A DNA stretch of 64,000 nt from Lentisphaera marina (GCF_028745505.1 NZ_JAQZZL010000002.1:1-64000); one strand, 5' to 3'. Shown: positions 52,110-62,371, counted from the first letter of the stretch. Translations and numbers: made by a program. The notes: generated from the sequence alone by a model not told the origin.

Positions 52110-53393
52110 ATGCAAGACCAAAGTAAAGCTCTCCATAGTTCTTTTAAATTCGACCCAAGTACAAATGCAGTAACCGTACCTATTTATCAGACTTCGAGTT
52201 ATGCCTTTAATTCTAGCGAGCATGCAGCGAATTTATTTTCTTTGAGTGAGTTCGGCAATATTTATACTCGCCTCATGAATCCTACAACGGATGTGTTCGA
52301 AAAGAGAATGGCGGATATAGAAGGAGGAACGGCTGCTTTGGCCTGTGCGAGTGGTATGTCGGCTATTTTCCTCGCGGTGACAACTTTAGCCTCTGCAGGT
52401 GATCATATAATCTCATCTGCCTCTCTATATGGAGGTACTGAAACGCTTTTCCGCCATACATTCAAGAAGTTTGGAATTGAAGTGACTTTTTTAGAAGATT
52501 TAAGTCCAGAGAATATTCAGGCTTCGATTAAAGAAAACACCAAGCTTGTCTTTGCCGAATCCATTGGCAATCCTCAGGGTGATGTGATTGATTTTGAGAA
52601 AATTGCGGAATGCGCACATCAAAGTGGCATAGCCTTTATGGTGGATAATACTTTTGCTCCAGTCTTTTTTAAGCCTTTTGAATACGGTGTTGATATTTCT
52701 GTGTATTCCTGTACGAAGTGGATCGGCGGTCATGGCACCAGCATTGGGGGGCTGATTATCGATAGTGGCAATTTTAATTGGGGACAGGGTAGGTATATGG
52801 ACTTTACTACGCCAGACAAAAGCTATCATGGTCTAGTGTATTGGGAAGCTCTTGGTGATGTGCCAGGTATGGGAAATGTGGCTTACATTATAAAGGCGCG
52901 TGTAGAAGGGATGCGCAATATAGGCATGTGCCCCAGTCCCTATAATTCTTTTCAGCTCATTCAGGGCTTGGAGACTTTGCCTTTGAGATTGGAAAGGCAT
53001 GCCGAGAATGCTATTAAATTGGCTGAGTATTTAGTAAATCACGAGAAAGTGAGTTGGGTTAACTTCACTGGCTTGGATAATCACCCTTCCCATCAGCAAG
53101 CAAAAAAATATTTCTCAAAAGGTCATTTTGGTTCTGTCTTTGGCTTCGGTATAAAAGGAGGCATAGAGGCGGCAAAAACTTTTATTGATTCAGTAGAGAT
53201 GGCCTATCATTTGGCTAATGTGGGAGACTCGCGCACTTTAGTAATACATCCGGCTTCGACGACTCATCAGCAATTGAGTGAAGAGAATCTATTAACAATT
53301 GGTATCAAGCCTGATTTCGTCCGCGTTTCAGTAGGGATTGAAAATATTGATGATATTATCGCCGACTTTGATCAGGCTTTAACAAAAATATAA
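52110..53393 (+). CDS. O-acetylhomoserine aminocarboxypropyltransferase/cysteine synthase-type enzyme (MetY family)
   Basis: The 427-residue PLP enzyme belongs to the Cys/Met metabolism family. VPIYQTSSYAFNSSEHAANLF and GNIYTRLMNPTTDVFEKR begin the fold; IEGGTAALACASGMSAIF holds the cofactor phosphate and K203 in YSCTKWIGGHGTSIGG binds PLP. The long insert and GGHGTSIGGL pattern are typical of O-acetylhomoserine sulfhydrylase (MetY), which joins sulfide to O-acetylhomoserine to give homocysteine. No SAM riboswitch is evident in the preceding 130 bases. Start ATG 52110 lies behind GAGGATAATTAG. Confidence 0.88.
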   Translation: MQDQSKALHSSFKFDPSTNAVTVPIYQTSSYAFNSSEHAANLFSLSEFGNIYTRLMNPTTDVFEKRMADIEGGTAALACASGMSAIFLAVTTLASAGDHIISSASLYGGTETLFRHTFKKFGIEVTFLEDLSPENIQASIKENTKLVFAESIGNPQGDVIDFEKIAECAHQSGIAFMVDNTFAPVFFKPFEYGVDISVYSCTKWIGGHGTSIGGLIIDSGNFNWGQGRYMDFTTPDKSYHGLVYWEALGDVPGMGNVAYIIKARVEGMRNIGMCPSPYNSFQLIQGLETLPLRLERHAENAIKLAEYLVNHEKVSWVNFTGLDNHPSHQQAKKYFSKGHFGSVFGFGIKGGIEAAKTFIDSVEMAYHLANVGDSRTLVIHPASTTHQQLSEENLLTIGIKPDFVRVSVGIENIDDIIADFDQALTKI

Positions 53394-53498
53394 TTACGAA
53401 ATTCTTTTGGATCAGGTTTTTATAAGCGCTGTATTTAGCGGATGAATTTTGAATAATTTTGCGTATTCTGTAAAGAGACGATCTGGAAATTACGTAAC

Positions 53499-55259
53499 TT
53501 ACTTAGGGATGACTAAGGTAAAGGAAGTGCCTTGGCCAAGAGTGGAATCAACGACAATTGAGCCTTGGTGCAATTGGATAATATGCTTCACAATAGATAA
53601 GCCTAGACCCGAACCACCGGTATTGCGATCACGTGATTCATCAATGCGAAAGAAGCGCTGGAAAATGCGTTCATGAAATTGATTTGGTATGCCCGGCCCA
53701 TTATCAGAAACTTTAATTCTCAGCTCTTTGTCCTTGCGAGTCATCGTAAGCTTAACTTTGGCATTCTCGGGATCACAATAACGAATCGCATTTTCCAATA
53801 GATTGCGTATGGCGAGTTCAATAAGACCGTGATTTAGCTTTACTTCATGAGCAAAGATATCGGTTTCTAAATCCACATTGCGCTCTTTAATTTCTTCGGA
53901 GACCAAGTCAATGGTGTTATTGAGGGTATTTAAAATATCTTTTTTCTCATAGCCAAAGCGTTTGATTTTCTCTTGAGTTTCCAAGCGTGATAAGGTTAGG
54001 AGATCTTGGATGATGTTATTGAGGCGATGGGTGTTTCTTTGAATGATATTAAAGAAATAACGCGCTTGGTCGGGGTCATCTAAGCTTTCTTCAAAGGCTT
54101 CTAAGAAGCCGAGTGTTACGGTGATAGGCGTTTTTAGTTCGTGGGAAACATTCGAGACAAAATCTTTTCGAAGTTTTTCGAGTTGGCGAATTCTCGTTAT
54201 ATCATTGATAACAATGATTAGGCCATTCTCTTCCTCATGTTGATTGAGCGAAATTCGCACGAGTTTCACATTTAGATTGAGTTCTTCGCCTTGGCGAATG
54301 ACCTGGATTTCCGTTTCAGAGAATTCATCTTCGGATTTGATGAAATCATTTGAGAGACGACTCAAGTCAGAATTTTTGTAGGCCGCCATCAAAAAAGCGC
54401 CTTTGGGTTTTGAGAGGGCTTTAACGTGAAAGAGCTTGAAGCTGCGCTCATTAGCATTGATGATGCTATTTTCGTGATCGACGAGAATGAGACCTGCAGG
54501 AATAGTATTGAAAAACCCTTCCCAGTGTTGGATCTCGGTGTTTAATTGTTCATGATTTTCTTTCGCGTGACGTAAAAAGGAATCTTGGGTTTGTCGGATT
54601 TTCATCAACTCCACAATACCAGTGTAATTGGGGTGGGAATCGCCATTTTCATCAATGAAACCATCTTGGATAGCCTGTACCTGAACGGCAATGGGGGCAG
54701 CAATAATCCACACATAAAAAATGAGAATAATTGAGCTTATGATAAGTGCTTTCCAAAGCGCAGGTACTAGGGATTTTAGGTAAGGGTTATCTAATTGCAG
54801 AGCCTTATCAATAATTAAGAAAGTTGGTTCAGTCGGGAGTTCGGGGCTGAGGTAAGGTAAGTAGCAACGAATAAAGTGTTTGCCAGTGCTATAATCGGTA
54901 TTGGTGTATACAAAGGTATCTGGATTTAAGGTAAGTTTATCTAAAGTGTTAATATCCGAGAATTGGTGTATGGAAGGGATACTGGAATGAAGCATGAGCC
55001 CATGATTATTAACAACATAAACAAAGGCATCATGTTCTTTGGCGAGTGTGCTAATGATTTCGTCACTCGACAGAGGGGATTCGCTGATTTGACTATTGAG
55101 AACTAACTTTGCCGCATGGTTCAGCATGGGATCAACATAGTTGATTTCTTTTTTATTTTCTCTTAAGTAAAAAGCATAAAAGAAAATAAACAAGAGGCTG
55201 AAGCTTATAAATGCAAGGCGCCAAGTGCTCCAAGTCAATACAGTGCTTTTATTAAACAT
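53499..55259 (-). CDS. phoR: Phosphate-regulon sensor histidine kinase PhoR
   Basis: The 586-residue kinase has TM1 (about 12-32), a ~135-residue periplasmic sensor, TM2 (about 168-190), a HAMP-like linker, a PAS domain (about 245-350) and HisKA with phosphoacceptor H373 in VSHELKTPI, followed by an HATPase domain (NLLENAIRYCD, DNGPGIPNQFHERIFQRFF, GGSGLGLSIVKHI). A large periplasmic sensor is unusual for E. coli PhoR but common in Gram-positive and PVC PhoR. Its ATG shares its last base with the phoB stop codon region, so it is translated from the same message. It would phosphorylate PhoB in phosphate shortage. Confidence 0.9.
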   Translation of the reverse strand: MFNKSTVLTWSTWRLAFISFSLLFIFFYAFYLRENKKEINYVDPMLNHAAKLVLNSQISESPLSSDEIISTLAKEHDAFVYVVNNHGLMLHSSIPSIHQFSDINTLDKLTLNPDTFVYTNTDYSTGKHFIRCYLPYLSPELPTEPTFLIIDKALQLDNPYLKSLVPALWKALIISSIILIFYVWIIAAPIAVQVQAIQDGFIDENGDSHPNYTGIVELMKIRQTQDSFLRHAKENHEQLNTEIQHWEGFFNTIPAGLILVDHENSIINANERSFKLFHVKALSKPKGAFLMAAYKNSDLSRLSNDFIKSEDEFSETEIQVIRQGEELNLNVKLVRISLNQHEEENGLIIVINDITRIRQLEKLRKDFVSNVSHELKTPITVTLGFLEAFEESLDDPDQARYFFNIIQRNTHRLNNIIQDLLTLSRLETQEKIKRFGYEKKDILNTLNNTIDLVSEEIKERNVDLETDIFAHEVKLNHGLIELAIRNLLENAIRYCDPENAKVKLTMTRKDKELRIKVSDNGPGIPNQFHERIFQRFFRIDESRDRNTGGSGLGLSIVKHIIQLHQGSIVVDSTLGQGTSFTLVIPK

Positions 55260-55951
55260 TAGGCTTTGATTCTATAACCGACGCCACGAATTGTTTCGAT
55301 AAGTTCTGCTTGATCACCGAGTTTACGACGTAAGGCAAGGATGTGAACATCCACCGTACGCCCCGTGATAATCACATCATCGCCCCGTATCTCTTCGAGA
55401 ATGCGCTCGCGTGTGTAGACACGGCCGGGTTTGCGACAGAGAAAATAGAGGAGGTTATATTCTACCGTCGTCAGTTGCATGGTCTCATCATTGAGAGTGG
55501 CGGAGAAATCGGCACGGTTCATAATGATGCCCGAATGACTAATGATCTCATCTTGATTATCATCTTGACGAATTTTTTCAGATCGACGTAAGATGGCACT
55601 GACTTTAGCAATTAAAATTTTCGGACTAAAGGGTTTAGGAATGTAGTCATCGGCACCTAAGCGCAGGCCAATAATTTGGTCGGTTTCATCGCTTCGAGCC
55701 GATAACATGATAACGGGGATGTGCATTGTACTTTTGTCATTTTTGAGTTTATAACAAATGTCATTACCATCCATTCCAGGTAGCATACCATCAAGAATGA
55801 CGAGATTGGGTGCATGCTTTTCCACCATACTAATGGCATCATTGCCGTTGCCTGTGCAGATCACATCGTAACCTTCTTTACCTAGAGTAAATTGAAGGAG
55901 TTCACGAATGTCTTTTTCGTCATCTACAACAAGTATGGATTTGGACCCCAA
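55259..55951 (-). CDS. phoB: Phosphate-regulon response regulator PhoB
   Basis: The 230-residue OmpR/PhoB-family protein has a receiver domain with D54 in LVILDGMLPGMDG, D10/D11 acidic pair and K in YIPKPFSP, then a winged-helix output domain (LTTVEYNLLYFLCRKPGRVYTRERI, TVDVHILALRRKLG). It is followed directly by phoR (overlap of one base) and is 2 bases after phoU. Confidence 0.93.
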   Translation of the reverse strand: MGSKSILVVDDEKDIRELLQFTLGKEGYDVICTGNGNDAISMVEKHAPNLVILDGMLPGMDGNDICYKLKNDKSTMHIPVIMLSARSDETDQIIGLRLGADDYIPKPFSPKILIAKVSAILRRSEKIRQDDNQDEIISHSGIIMNRADFSATLNDETMQLTTVEYNLLYFLCRKPGRVYTRERILEEIRGDDVIITGRTVDVHILALRRKLGDQAELIETIRGVGYRIKA

Positions 55952-55953
55952 AA

Positions 55954-56637
55954 TTAATCTTCCTCTTCGTCCACTACCATTAAGTCAGGGTTGTGACGTA
56001 CAATTGAGCCCGACACTTTATAATATATATCCTCACAGATATTTGTGAAGTAATCCGCGGTACGTTCTAAGGTTCTTGTCATTGAAAAAAAGAACATGAG
56101 CTGAGTTAAGTTACCATCGTTTTTACTGATGCGATCAGTAAGCTGTGTGATGAGTTCTTTATTGAGCTTATCAACTTCGAGGTCGAGGTTACAGACTTCG
56201 ATGACAGTTGCGATATTATCATTGTAACAGCAGTCAATAGTAAGGTTCATCATGTGAAGAACCTTGGGGAACATTTCATTGAAGAGTTCTGGTACTTCTA
56301 CAGGGCCTGCCTTTATGATTTTTTTGAGGTAGCGACAGATATTGACTGATAGATCACCAATGCGTTCGAGGTCATTGTTTATTTTAAGGATACTAATGAC
56401 TTCACGTAAATCAGAGGCGACTGGTTGATAGAGTGCTAAAATTTTAAGGCAATCCTCTTCAATGTTGATTTCTTCTTCGTCGATAGCATCATCGTGTTTA
56501 ATAACTTGATTAGCTAAACCCTTATCTTGATCCACAAGGGCTTTATAAGTCATGTTTAAGCTAGAATTGACATCACCCGCAAGCTCTAAGAGGCGATTTT
56601 TGAGGATGGTAACTTCGCGTTCCATATGAGTTTTCAT
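55954..56637 (-). CDS. phoU: Phosphate signalling protein PhoU
   Basis: The 227-residue helical protein has two PhoU repeats with the E/DxxxD metal-binding motifs (DDAIDEEEINIEEDCL; RIGDLSVNICRY; RTADYFTNICEDIYY). It links PstB and PhoR and keeps the regulon off in phosphate excess. In the operon order it follows pstB by 18 bases. Confidence 0.94.
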   Translation of the reverse strand: MKTHMEREVTILKNRLLELAGDVNSSLNMTYKALVDQDKGLANQVIKHDDAIDEEEINIEEDCLKILALYQPVASDLREVISILKINNDLERIGDLSVNICRYLKKIIKAGPVEVPELFNEMFPKVLHMMNLTIDCCYNDNIATVIEVCNLDLEVDKLNKELITQLTDRISKNDGNLTQLMFFFSMTRTLERTADYFTNICEDIYYKVSGSIVRHNPDLMVVDEEED

Positions 56638-56655
56638 AAAATGACTCCTTAGTAA

Positions 56656-57417
56656 TTATCCGAAACGACCACTGATGTAGTCTTCGGTTTGCTTATTGCT
56701 GGGATTAGAGAAAATATTTTCAGTTTGATCGAATTCAATGAGCTTACCCATGTAGAAGAATGCCGTTTTATCGGAAACACGGGCGGCTTGGTGCATGTTG
56801 TGAGTTACGATAACGATAGTAAAATCTTTTTTAAGTTCGTGGATGAGTTCCTCGATTTTTGTAGTGGCTAGGGGGTCGAGTGCTGAACAGGGTTCATCCA
56901 TCAAGATGATTTCAGGTTGGCAGGCAATCGTACGAGCAATACAAAGACGCTGTTTTTGACCACCAGATAGACCTAGGGCATTTTTGTCGAGACGGTCTTT
57001 AACTTCTTCCCAAAGAGCCGCAGATTTCAAACTGCGCTCAACAATCTCGTCAAGTTCAGCTTTATTATTGCGACCGGCAATACGCAGACCGTAAACGACG
57101 TTTTCGTAAATTGATTTGGGGAAGGGATTGGAGTGCTGGAAAACCATACCGACACGACGACGAAGGCCAATGACGTCAGTATCTTTACTATAAATACTCT
57201 TGTCACTTATAGTGATATCGCCGCGGTGAGAAATGCCTTCAACAAGGTCATTCATACGGTTCATGTTACGAAGAAGTGTGGATTTACCACAACCAGAAGG
57301 ACCGATGTATGCAACAACTTGCTTTTCGGGAATATCCATGTTGACGTCAAAGAGAACTTGATTCGTTCCGTAGAGGAAGTCGAAGTTTTTGATCTGAATC
57401 AGTTTATCGTTACTCAT
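56656..57417 (-). CDS. pstB: Phosphate ABC transporter ATPase PstB
   Basis: The 253-residue ATPase has Walker [10 protein letters not shown], the [16 protein letters not shown] signature, Walker [14 protein letters not shown] and the [16 protein letters not shown] switch region; the [14 protein letters not shown]-type N-terminus is normal for PstB. Confidence 0.96.
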   Translation of the reverse strand: MSNDKLIQIKNFDFLYGTNQVLFDVNMDIPEKQVVAYIGPSGCGKSTLLRNMNRMNDLVEGISHRGDITISDKSIYSKDTDVIGLRRRVGMVFQHSNPFPKSIYENVVYGLRIAGRNNKAELDEIVERSLKSAALWEEVKDRLDKNALGLSGGQKQRLCIARTIACQPEIILMDEPCSALDPLATTKIEELIHELKKDFTIVIVTHNMHQAARVSDKTAFFYMGKLIEFDQTENIFSNPSNKQTEDYISGRFG

Positions 57418-57450
57418 ATTTGTACCTGTGATTTTAAAAACTTATAACTT

Positions 57451-59103
57451 TTAGAAAGCGCCAGTTGCGTACTTTTTACGGAGACGCTGACGAATAATGA
57501 TACCTGCGAGGTTAAGTGAGGTAACCGTGAGGATAAGGAAAAGGGTAGTAGCGTAAACCATGGGTTTAGCTGCTTCTGAGTCAGGTGACTGGAAACCCAA
57601 GTCGTAGATGTGGAAGCCCAAGTGCATGAATTTTTGATCAAGATGGATAAAGGGTGCCGTCATATCAATCGGTAGGGCGTGAACCACTTTAATTACACCC
57701 ACAAGCATGAGTGGGGCAACCTCACCAGCACCACGAGCCATGGCTAAGATCATACCAGTAATAATTCCCGGCATAGAGGAAGGCAGGATAATAGTCCAAA
57801 TACTTTGCCACTTAGTCGCACCACAGCCCATAGCTCCTTCACGAAGTCCGTTTGGAACCGAAGCTAGAGCTTCTTCTGTGGATACAATAACAACTGGCAA
57901 GGTCATGAGTGCTAGTGTAAGTGAGGCCCAAATAAGACCACCTGTACCGAAAACGGGTTCGTTGGTGGCGGCTTTCCAGTCAGAGAAGAAAAAGTCATCA
58001 ATTCCCACGCCAACAGTATAGATCAGGAAACCTAAGCCGAAGGCACCGAAAACGATAGAGGGAACACCAGCGAGGTTATTTATGGCAATGCGAACTGCGC
58101 GAGTGAGAAGGTTGTCTTTGGCGTATTCGTGTAAGTAAATTGCCGCAATAACACCGAAGAAAGTAACGGGAATACACATAATCAGTGTCATGACCAATGT
58201 ACCGATGATAGCGGGAAAGATACCACCTTCAGTGTTGGCCTCACGTGGCCATGAACTAACGTATTCCCAGATATTGTCACAAAAGAGAGCAAATTTTCCA
58301 CCAGTGCTTAGACGGTTAGGGAAGTTGTAGCGAATGATATTACCAACACTTAAGTCGTAGCTCATGCCAGACTCACTGATTTTTACCACCAGTGTATCTT
58401 TATTTTGTTCTTCAAGTAATTTATTTTTTGCCGCAGAGTACTCATCTGCCAGCTTTTGAATACGGGCAATTTCTTTTTCCTCGAGGCTGGTGTCAAGGCC
58501 ATCGCGTTTTTTAACGAAAAGATCAAGTTGGTAGTCTTTAAGTTCAATATCAAGATCGTGTAGTTCGTCTTGAATATCGCGACCTTGATCACGTTTATCA
58601 TTAACGTAATCGAGGGCTTTCTCAAGAGCTGAGTTGAACTCAGGTGATTCAGGGAGGTATTCTTTGTCGTCAATGATCAGCTTTACAGGTAGAACCATGG
58701 CGCGGGAGTCTGTTTCACGCTCGATAAGCATAACATTTTTGTTGAGCTCGTTTTCAATTGTTAGTTGTTCTTCAAGAACGAAAACAAAGGAACCTCCGTA
58801 AGCATGGCGGTTTGCCGTGTAGAATTGAACAGAAACAGGCGCTTTTTCTTCACTTTTTCCGGGGACTTTTTTCTCGACGCGTTTCATTTCGATACCAAGG
58901 TAACGATTGCTCGATTTACCACCAGTGTCCTGGATGGCGAGTTCCTGGGGAACGGATACGGTTACAACGTTTTTGGGCCAGAAAACCCGCATGCCGTAGA
59001 AGGTGATTAGACCAAGGATAATGATAGTCATGGCCAAACCTAGGGCAAGACCCAAGGCGGTTATCCATACGCGGCTTTCGCCTACAGTAGTTTGTTTATT
59101 CAT
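57451..59103 (-). CDS. pstA: Phosphate ABC transporter permease PstA, long form with extracytoplasmic insert
   Basis: The 550-residue protein is nearly twice the length of E. coli PstA (296). TM1 is at about 14-38; residues about 45-285 form a hydrophilic, partly coiled-coil domain (QTVE-like, DUF3333 type; e.g. KDYQLDLFVKKRDGLDTSLEEKEIA). The permease core resumes at GTLVMTLIMCIPVTFFGVIAAIYLHEYA and contains the EAA loop LREGAMGCGATKWQSIWTIILPSSMPGI. This long form is known in some marine bacteria. It pairs with the long PstC encoded just upstream. Confidence 0.92.
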   Translation of the reverse strand: MNKQTTVGESRVWITALGLALGLAMTIIILGLITFYGMRVFWPKNVVTVSVPQELAIQDTGGKSSNRYLGIEMKRVEKKVPGKSEEKAPVSVQFYTANRHAYGGSFVFVLEEQLTIENELNKNVMLIERETDSRAMVLPVKLIIDDKEYLPESPEFNSALEKALDYVNDKRDQGRDIQDELHDLDIELKDYQLDLFVKKRDGLDTSLEEKEIARIQKLADEYSAAKNKLLEEQNKDTLVVKISESGMSYDLSVGNIIRYNFPNRLSTGGKFALFCDNIWEYVSSWPREANTEGGIFPAIIGTLVMTLIMCIPVTFFGVIAAIYLHEYAKDNLLTRAVRIAINNLAGVPSIVFGAFGLGFLIYTVGVGIDDFFFSDWKAATNEPVFGTGGLIWASLTLALMTLPVVIVSTEEALASVPNGLREGAMGCGATKWQSIWTIILPSSMPGIITGMILAMARGAGEVAPLMLVGVIKVVHALPIDMTAPFIHLDQKFMHLGFHIYDLGFQSPDSEAAKPMVYATTLFLILTVTSLNLAGIIIRQRLRKKYATGAF

Positions 59104-59108
59104 TTAGA

Positions 59109-61328
59109 TTAAACCTTGTACTTGTCACGGAGGCGCTGACGCATGATTTCCGCTACTGTGTTAATAATGAAAGTCATAAGGAAGAGAAGTAGGGCGCCCA
59201 TAAAGAGTGCTCTGAAAAGGGTTCCGTCTTTTGGTGCTTCCGGCATTTCTGTTGCTAGGTTAACTGCTAGAGTACGCATACCGTTGAAGGGATTGGCTTC
59301 CATTATGGGCGTACCACCGCAGCAAAAGAGAACAATCATCGTTTCGCCAACCGCACGACCTAGACCGATCATACAAGCTGAGAAGATACCAGCAGAGGCT
59401 GTGGGGAGAACAACCTTAGTGGCTGTTTGCCAGCGACTCGCACCCAAGGCGAGTGAGCCTGAAGTGAGGTTTTTGGGGACATTGGAGAGAGCGTCTTCAG
59501 CAATTGTGAAAATGATTGGAATAACTGCAAAGCCCATGGAGAAACCAACGACAATAGCATTTTTAGATTCATATTTCATATTGGCGCTGTGGTGCCACCA
59601 GCTTTTGAAGCTACCGTCAAAGAGGATGTTCTCAAGACCCGGCCCCATTTTCCATCCCAGGATGGCACCTATAACCATGATGGGAGCAAGCCAGAAGAAT
59701 TCGTGTCCGGGACGCGATTTAAAACTATGGCCATGTGCTAGGCTCGATTGAAATTTAGCAAAAAGTAGTGTGACAAGTGGTATGGTTATTATGCACATGA
59801 TGACTGAAGGGAAAGTGTCCTCCAAACGAGGAGCTAACCAGATAGCGCCAAAGAAACCGATAATTACTGAAGGTAATGAGGCCATGATTTCCATGGCAGG
59901 TTTGACGATCTTTTTTAGGTCGGGGTGGAGGAATTGCGAAGTATAAAGAGCGGCAAGGAGTGCCAAAGGCATAGCAAAAAGCATGGCGTAGAAAGTAGCT
60001 TTTAATGAACCGTAAACTAAGGGCATCATAGAAAGTTTCATTTCAGCTTCGTCAGTACCGCCTGTTGATTCCCATTTGTACTCCGCTTCAGGTGCGCCTT
60101 CATAATGTATTTTACCGAAGAAGGTCTTCCAGCTTGCTTCCGGGTGGGGGTCATTCAGATCGAACTGGTGAAGAACTGACTGATCATCTATAACGAAAAT
60201 GTTGTCGTATTTTTGTGAGATGAAACTGCTTTTAATATTGTTTTCAAGAGTGTGTTCCCAACGTTTGTGCTCTGTGGTGAAGTTGTAGAGTCTTAGGGTT
60301 TTGTTGGAGCTTATTAGGAAGCTTTTGTTACGAACACTGCCGCTGTAGGAGAAGTCTTCTCCCATAGGCATTGATTCCAGTTCGTGCTTAGTTTGATGAA
60401 AGAGGAGAGGAGTTTTTGGGTTTTCCTTGTAATAGGTGAGACCCGCAACTGTACCTTTGGCATCAATTGTGATGAGTGATTGATCACCAAGTATAGGCGC
60501 CACGAGTTTATTTTCGCTTTCTCCAAGGCTTTTAGTTTGAACGAGCTCAGGATCACCGCCATTGCAGGTGAAAATGATTAGGTCACCCTTTGTGTTAGTG
60601 ATAGCAACACGGTCTGCCTGGTTAGATACGAGAAGACGACTCATTGTACCGGGGTAGTCAAGTTGGTAAGAGTCTTCGATTTCAAGATCGCCCGCATTTC
60701 CGAATAGGTCCATGCTCTGAGAGAGGTATGCGATATGTGTTGAGTTTTTACCGTCTTTTTCTATGAGTGCGGAACAAAGTTTTTGCTCTTCTTGAGCGCC
60801 GTAGGAGATTTGTGTGATTTTGCCTTCAATACCAAAATCGAAGGGGCCGAGTGCCTCGGGAGAGGGAGTAGCAACCCATTCGCCGTTTTGTTCTTCACGG
60901 GAGAAGTTGAGCGCGATAATGTAAAAGTTACCTTTACTGGTTCCGACAATAAACTGTTGTTTTGATTGATTGTAGGTTGCCGCAGTAACGGTTTCGCCTT
61001 CCGAAAGACTTAGGAAATCTTTTAATTTATGTGAACCGGAGACTGAGTCGTCTTTGAGTTTGAGGAAAGTAAGTTCTTCGGCGTTGATAACTGCCGGAGC
61101 TGAAGACCATTCGTCGATGGCGAAAGAGAGAATGTTCGGAGTATCGAGTTTAAGTGTTTTAACTGCTGTGACTTTAGCACTTTTACTTAGAGGATAGACT
61201 TCGTAGACAATATATAGTAATAGGCACATAACGGCGGCAATAATACCTATGCCGCAGAATTTAATTGCCCCGTTCATGAACTTGTCAATGAGTAGGGTCT
61301 TTTTTGATGAGCGCATCAAATCGGACAT
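59109..61328 (-). CDS. pstC: Phosphate ABC transporter permease PstC, long form with large extracytoplasmic domain
   Basis: The 739-residue protein has TM1 at about 28-48, then a ~380-residue beta-rich domain (about 50-430) with repeated blocks of strands (IVGTSKGNFYIIALNF, NQADRVAITNTKGDLIIFT, DQSLITIDAKGTVAGLTYY, FLISSNKTLRLYNF), probably a propeller. The permease core with six helices follows (LMPLVYGSLKATFYAMLFAMPLALLAALYTSQ) and has the EAA loop TSGSLALGASRWQTATKVVLPTASAGIF. E. coli PstC has only 319 residues. The inserted domain would face the periplasm and may contact PstS or sense something. Confidence 0.92.
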   Translation of the reverse strand: MSDLMRSSKKTLLIDKFMNGAIKFCGIGIIAAVMCLLLYIVYEVYPLSKSAKVTAVKTLKLDTPNILSFAIDEWSSAPAVINAEELTFLKLKDDSVSGSHKLKDFLSLSEGETVTAATYNQSKQQFIVGTSKGNFYIIALNFSREEQNGEWVATPSPEALGPFDFGIEGKITQISYGAQEEQKLCSALIEKDGKNSTHIAYLSQSMDLFGNAGDLEIEDSYQLDYPGTMSRLLVSNQADRVAITNTKGDLIIFTCNGGDPELVQTKSLGESENKLVAPILGDQSLITIDAKGTVAGLTYYKENPKTPLLFHQTKHELESMPMGEDFSYSGSVRNKSFLISSNKTLRLYNFTTEHKRWEHTLENNIKSSFISQKYDNIFVIDDQSVLHQFDLNDPHPEASWKTFFGKIHYEGAPEAEYKWESTGGTDEAEMKLSMMPLVYGSLKATFYAMLFAMPLALLAALYTSQFLHPDLKKIVKPAMEIMASLPSVIIGFFGAIWLAPRLEDTFPSVIMCIITIPLVTLLFAKFQSSLAHGHSFKSRPGHEFFWLAPIMVIGAILGWKMGPGLENILFDGSFKSWWHHSANMKYESKNAIVVGFSMGFAVIPIIFTIAEDALSNVPKNLTSGSLALGASRWQTATKVVLPTASAGIFSACMIGLGRAVGETMIVLFCCGGTPIMEANPFNGMRTLAVNLATEMPEAPKDGTLFRALFMGALLLFLMTFIINTVAEIMRQRLRDKYKV

Positions 61329-61359
61329 GTTCTTTTTCTTTACCTTCTTTTTGCAACAA

Positions 61360-61387
61360 GAGATGAGAACCCGAAGGTGCTCATCTC
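61360..61387 (-). promoter_or_regulatory. Stem-loop between pstS and pstC
   Basis: GAGATGAG / CTCATCTC pair as an 8-bp stem, plus three more pairs around a CGAA/TTCG loop, 24 bases after the pstS stop. There is no T run on the minus strand, so it more likely stabilises or attenuates the pstS message, giving more binding protein than permease, than a full terminator. Confidence 0.55.
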
Positions 61388-61411
61388 CCGTTAATTCAGT
61401 TTGTCAGGTGC

Positions 61412-62371
61412 TTACTGGAGCTGCTTAAGGAATTGCTCAGCAGCTTTAGCAGGCAAAGGATAGTAACCATCTTTAGCTACGATTTCCTGACCTTCTTTTG
61501 AAAGTACGAACTTTAGGAATTCGAGAGTGATTTTATCCAGTTTCTGACCGGGCTTTTTGTTAACGTAGATGAATAGAGTGCGGGCGAGAGGATACTTGCC
61601 AGAGAGACAGTTGTCAAGTGTGGCATCGTAGTATTTACTTCCTTCTTTAGCGAGGGGAAGAACACGTACTTCTGAAGTTTTGTAACCGATACCAGAGTAA
61701 CCAATACCGCTGAGTTCTTTAGCGATAGAGCTAACAACAGAGCTTGAACCAGGCATCTCTTTAACTGTAGCTTTGTAGTCGCCTTTTTTGAGAGCTGTTT
61801 TCTTGAAGAAACCGTAAGTACCGGAAGCAGAGTTACGGCCGTACATTGAGACTGGCGTGTTTCCCCAGTTACCGTCAAGACCAAGCTGGCCCCAAGTTGT
61901 GATGTTAGAACCACCGAACTTATAAGTAGAAGAGAAAAGACCGTCAATTTGCTTGAAGTTTAAGCCTTTGATGGGGTTGTCTTTGTGAACGAAAACTGCG
62001 AGTGCGTCGATAGCGGCACCAACTGCAACTGGCTTGTAGCCATATTTCTTTTCGAAGGCATCCATTTCAGAAGACTTCATAGCGCGGCTCATGGGAGCGA
62101 GCTGAGAAAGACCTTGAGTCAATGCTGGAGGTGCAGTAGAAGAACCTTTGCCTTCAACTTCAAATTTTACGTTTGGGTATTTGCGCTGGAAGCTTTCGCT
62201 CCAGAGAGCCATCATATTGTTAAGTGTGTCAGAACCAACTGAGTTGATTTTGCCGGAGAGTGAGCTAACCGGCTGATATTCTTTAAGGTTCTTGTCAACA
62301 GTTGAAGCAGTGGCAGTCGCCATTGTGATAGCAGCCGCTGTGAAAGCGATTGTTTTTTTAAGGAGTTTCAT
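61412..62371 (-). CDS. pstS: Phosphate-binding protein PstS
   Basis: The 319-residue protein has a signal peptide (MKLLKKTIAFTAAAITMATATA) and the PstS phosphate-binding motifs: GSDTLNNMM, GSSTAPPALTQG, SRAMKSSE, RNSASGTYGFFKKTA, and SGIGYSGIGY. It captures periplasmic phosphate for PstCAB. It is the first gene of the seven-gene operon, and has Pho-box-like repeats upstream. Confidence 0.95.
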   Translation of the reverse strand: MKLLKKTIAFTAAAITMATATASTVDKNLKEYQPVSSLSGKINSVGSDTLNNMMALWSESFQRKYPNVKFEVEGKGSSTAPPALTQGLSQLAPMSRAMKSSEMDAFEKKYGYKPVAVGAAIDALAVFVHKDNPIKGLNFKQIDGLFSSTYKFGGSNITTWGQLGLDGNWGNTPVSMYGRNSASGTYGFFKKTALKKGDYKATVKEMPGSSSVVSSIAKELSGIGYSGIGYKTSEVRVLPLAKEGSKYYDATLDNCLSGKYPLARTLFIYVNKKPGQKLDKITLEFLKFVLSKEGQEIVAKDGYYPLPAKAAEQFLKQLQ

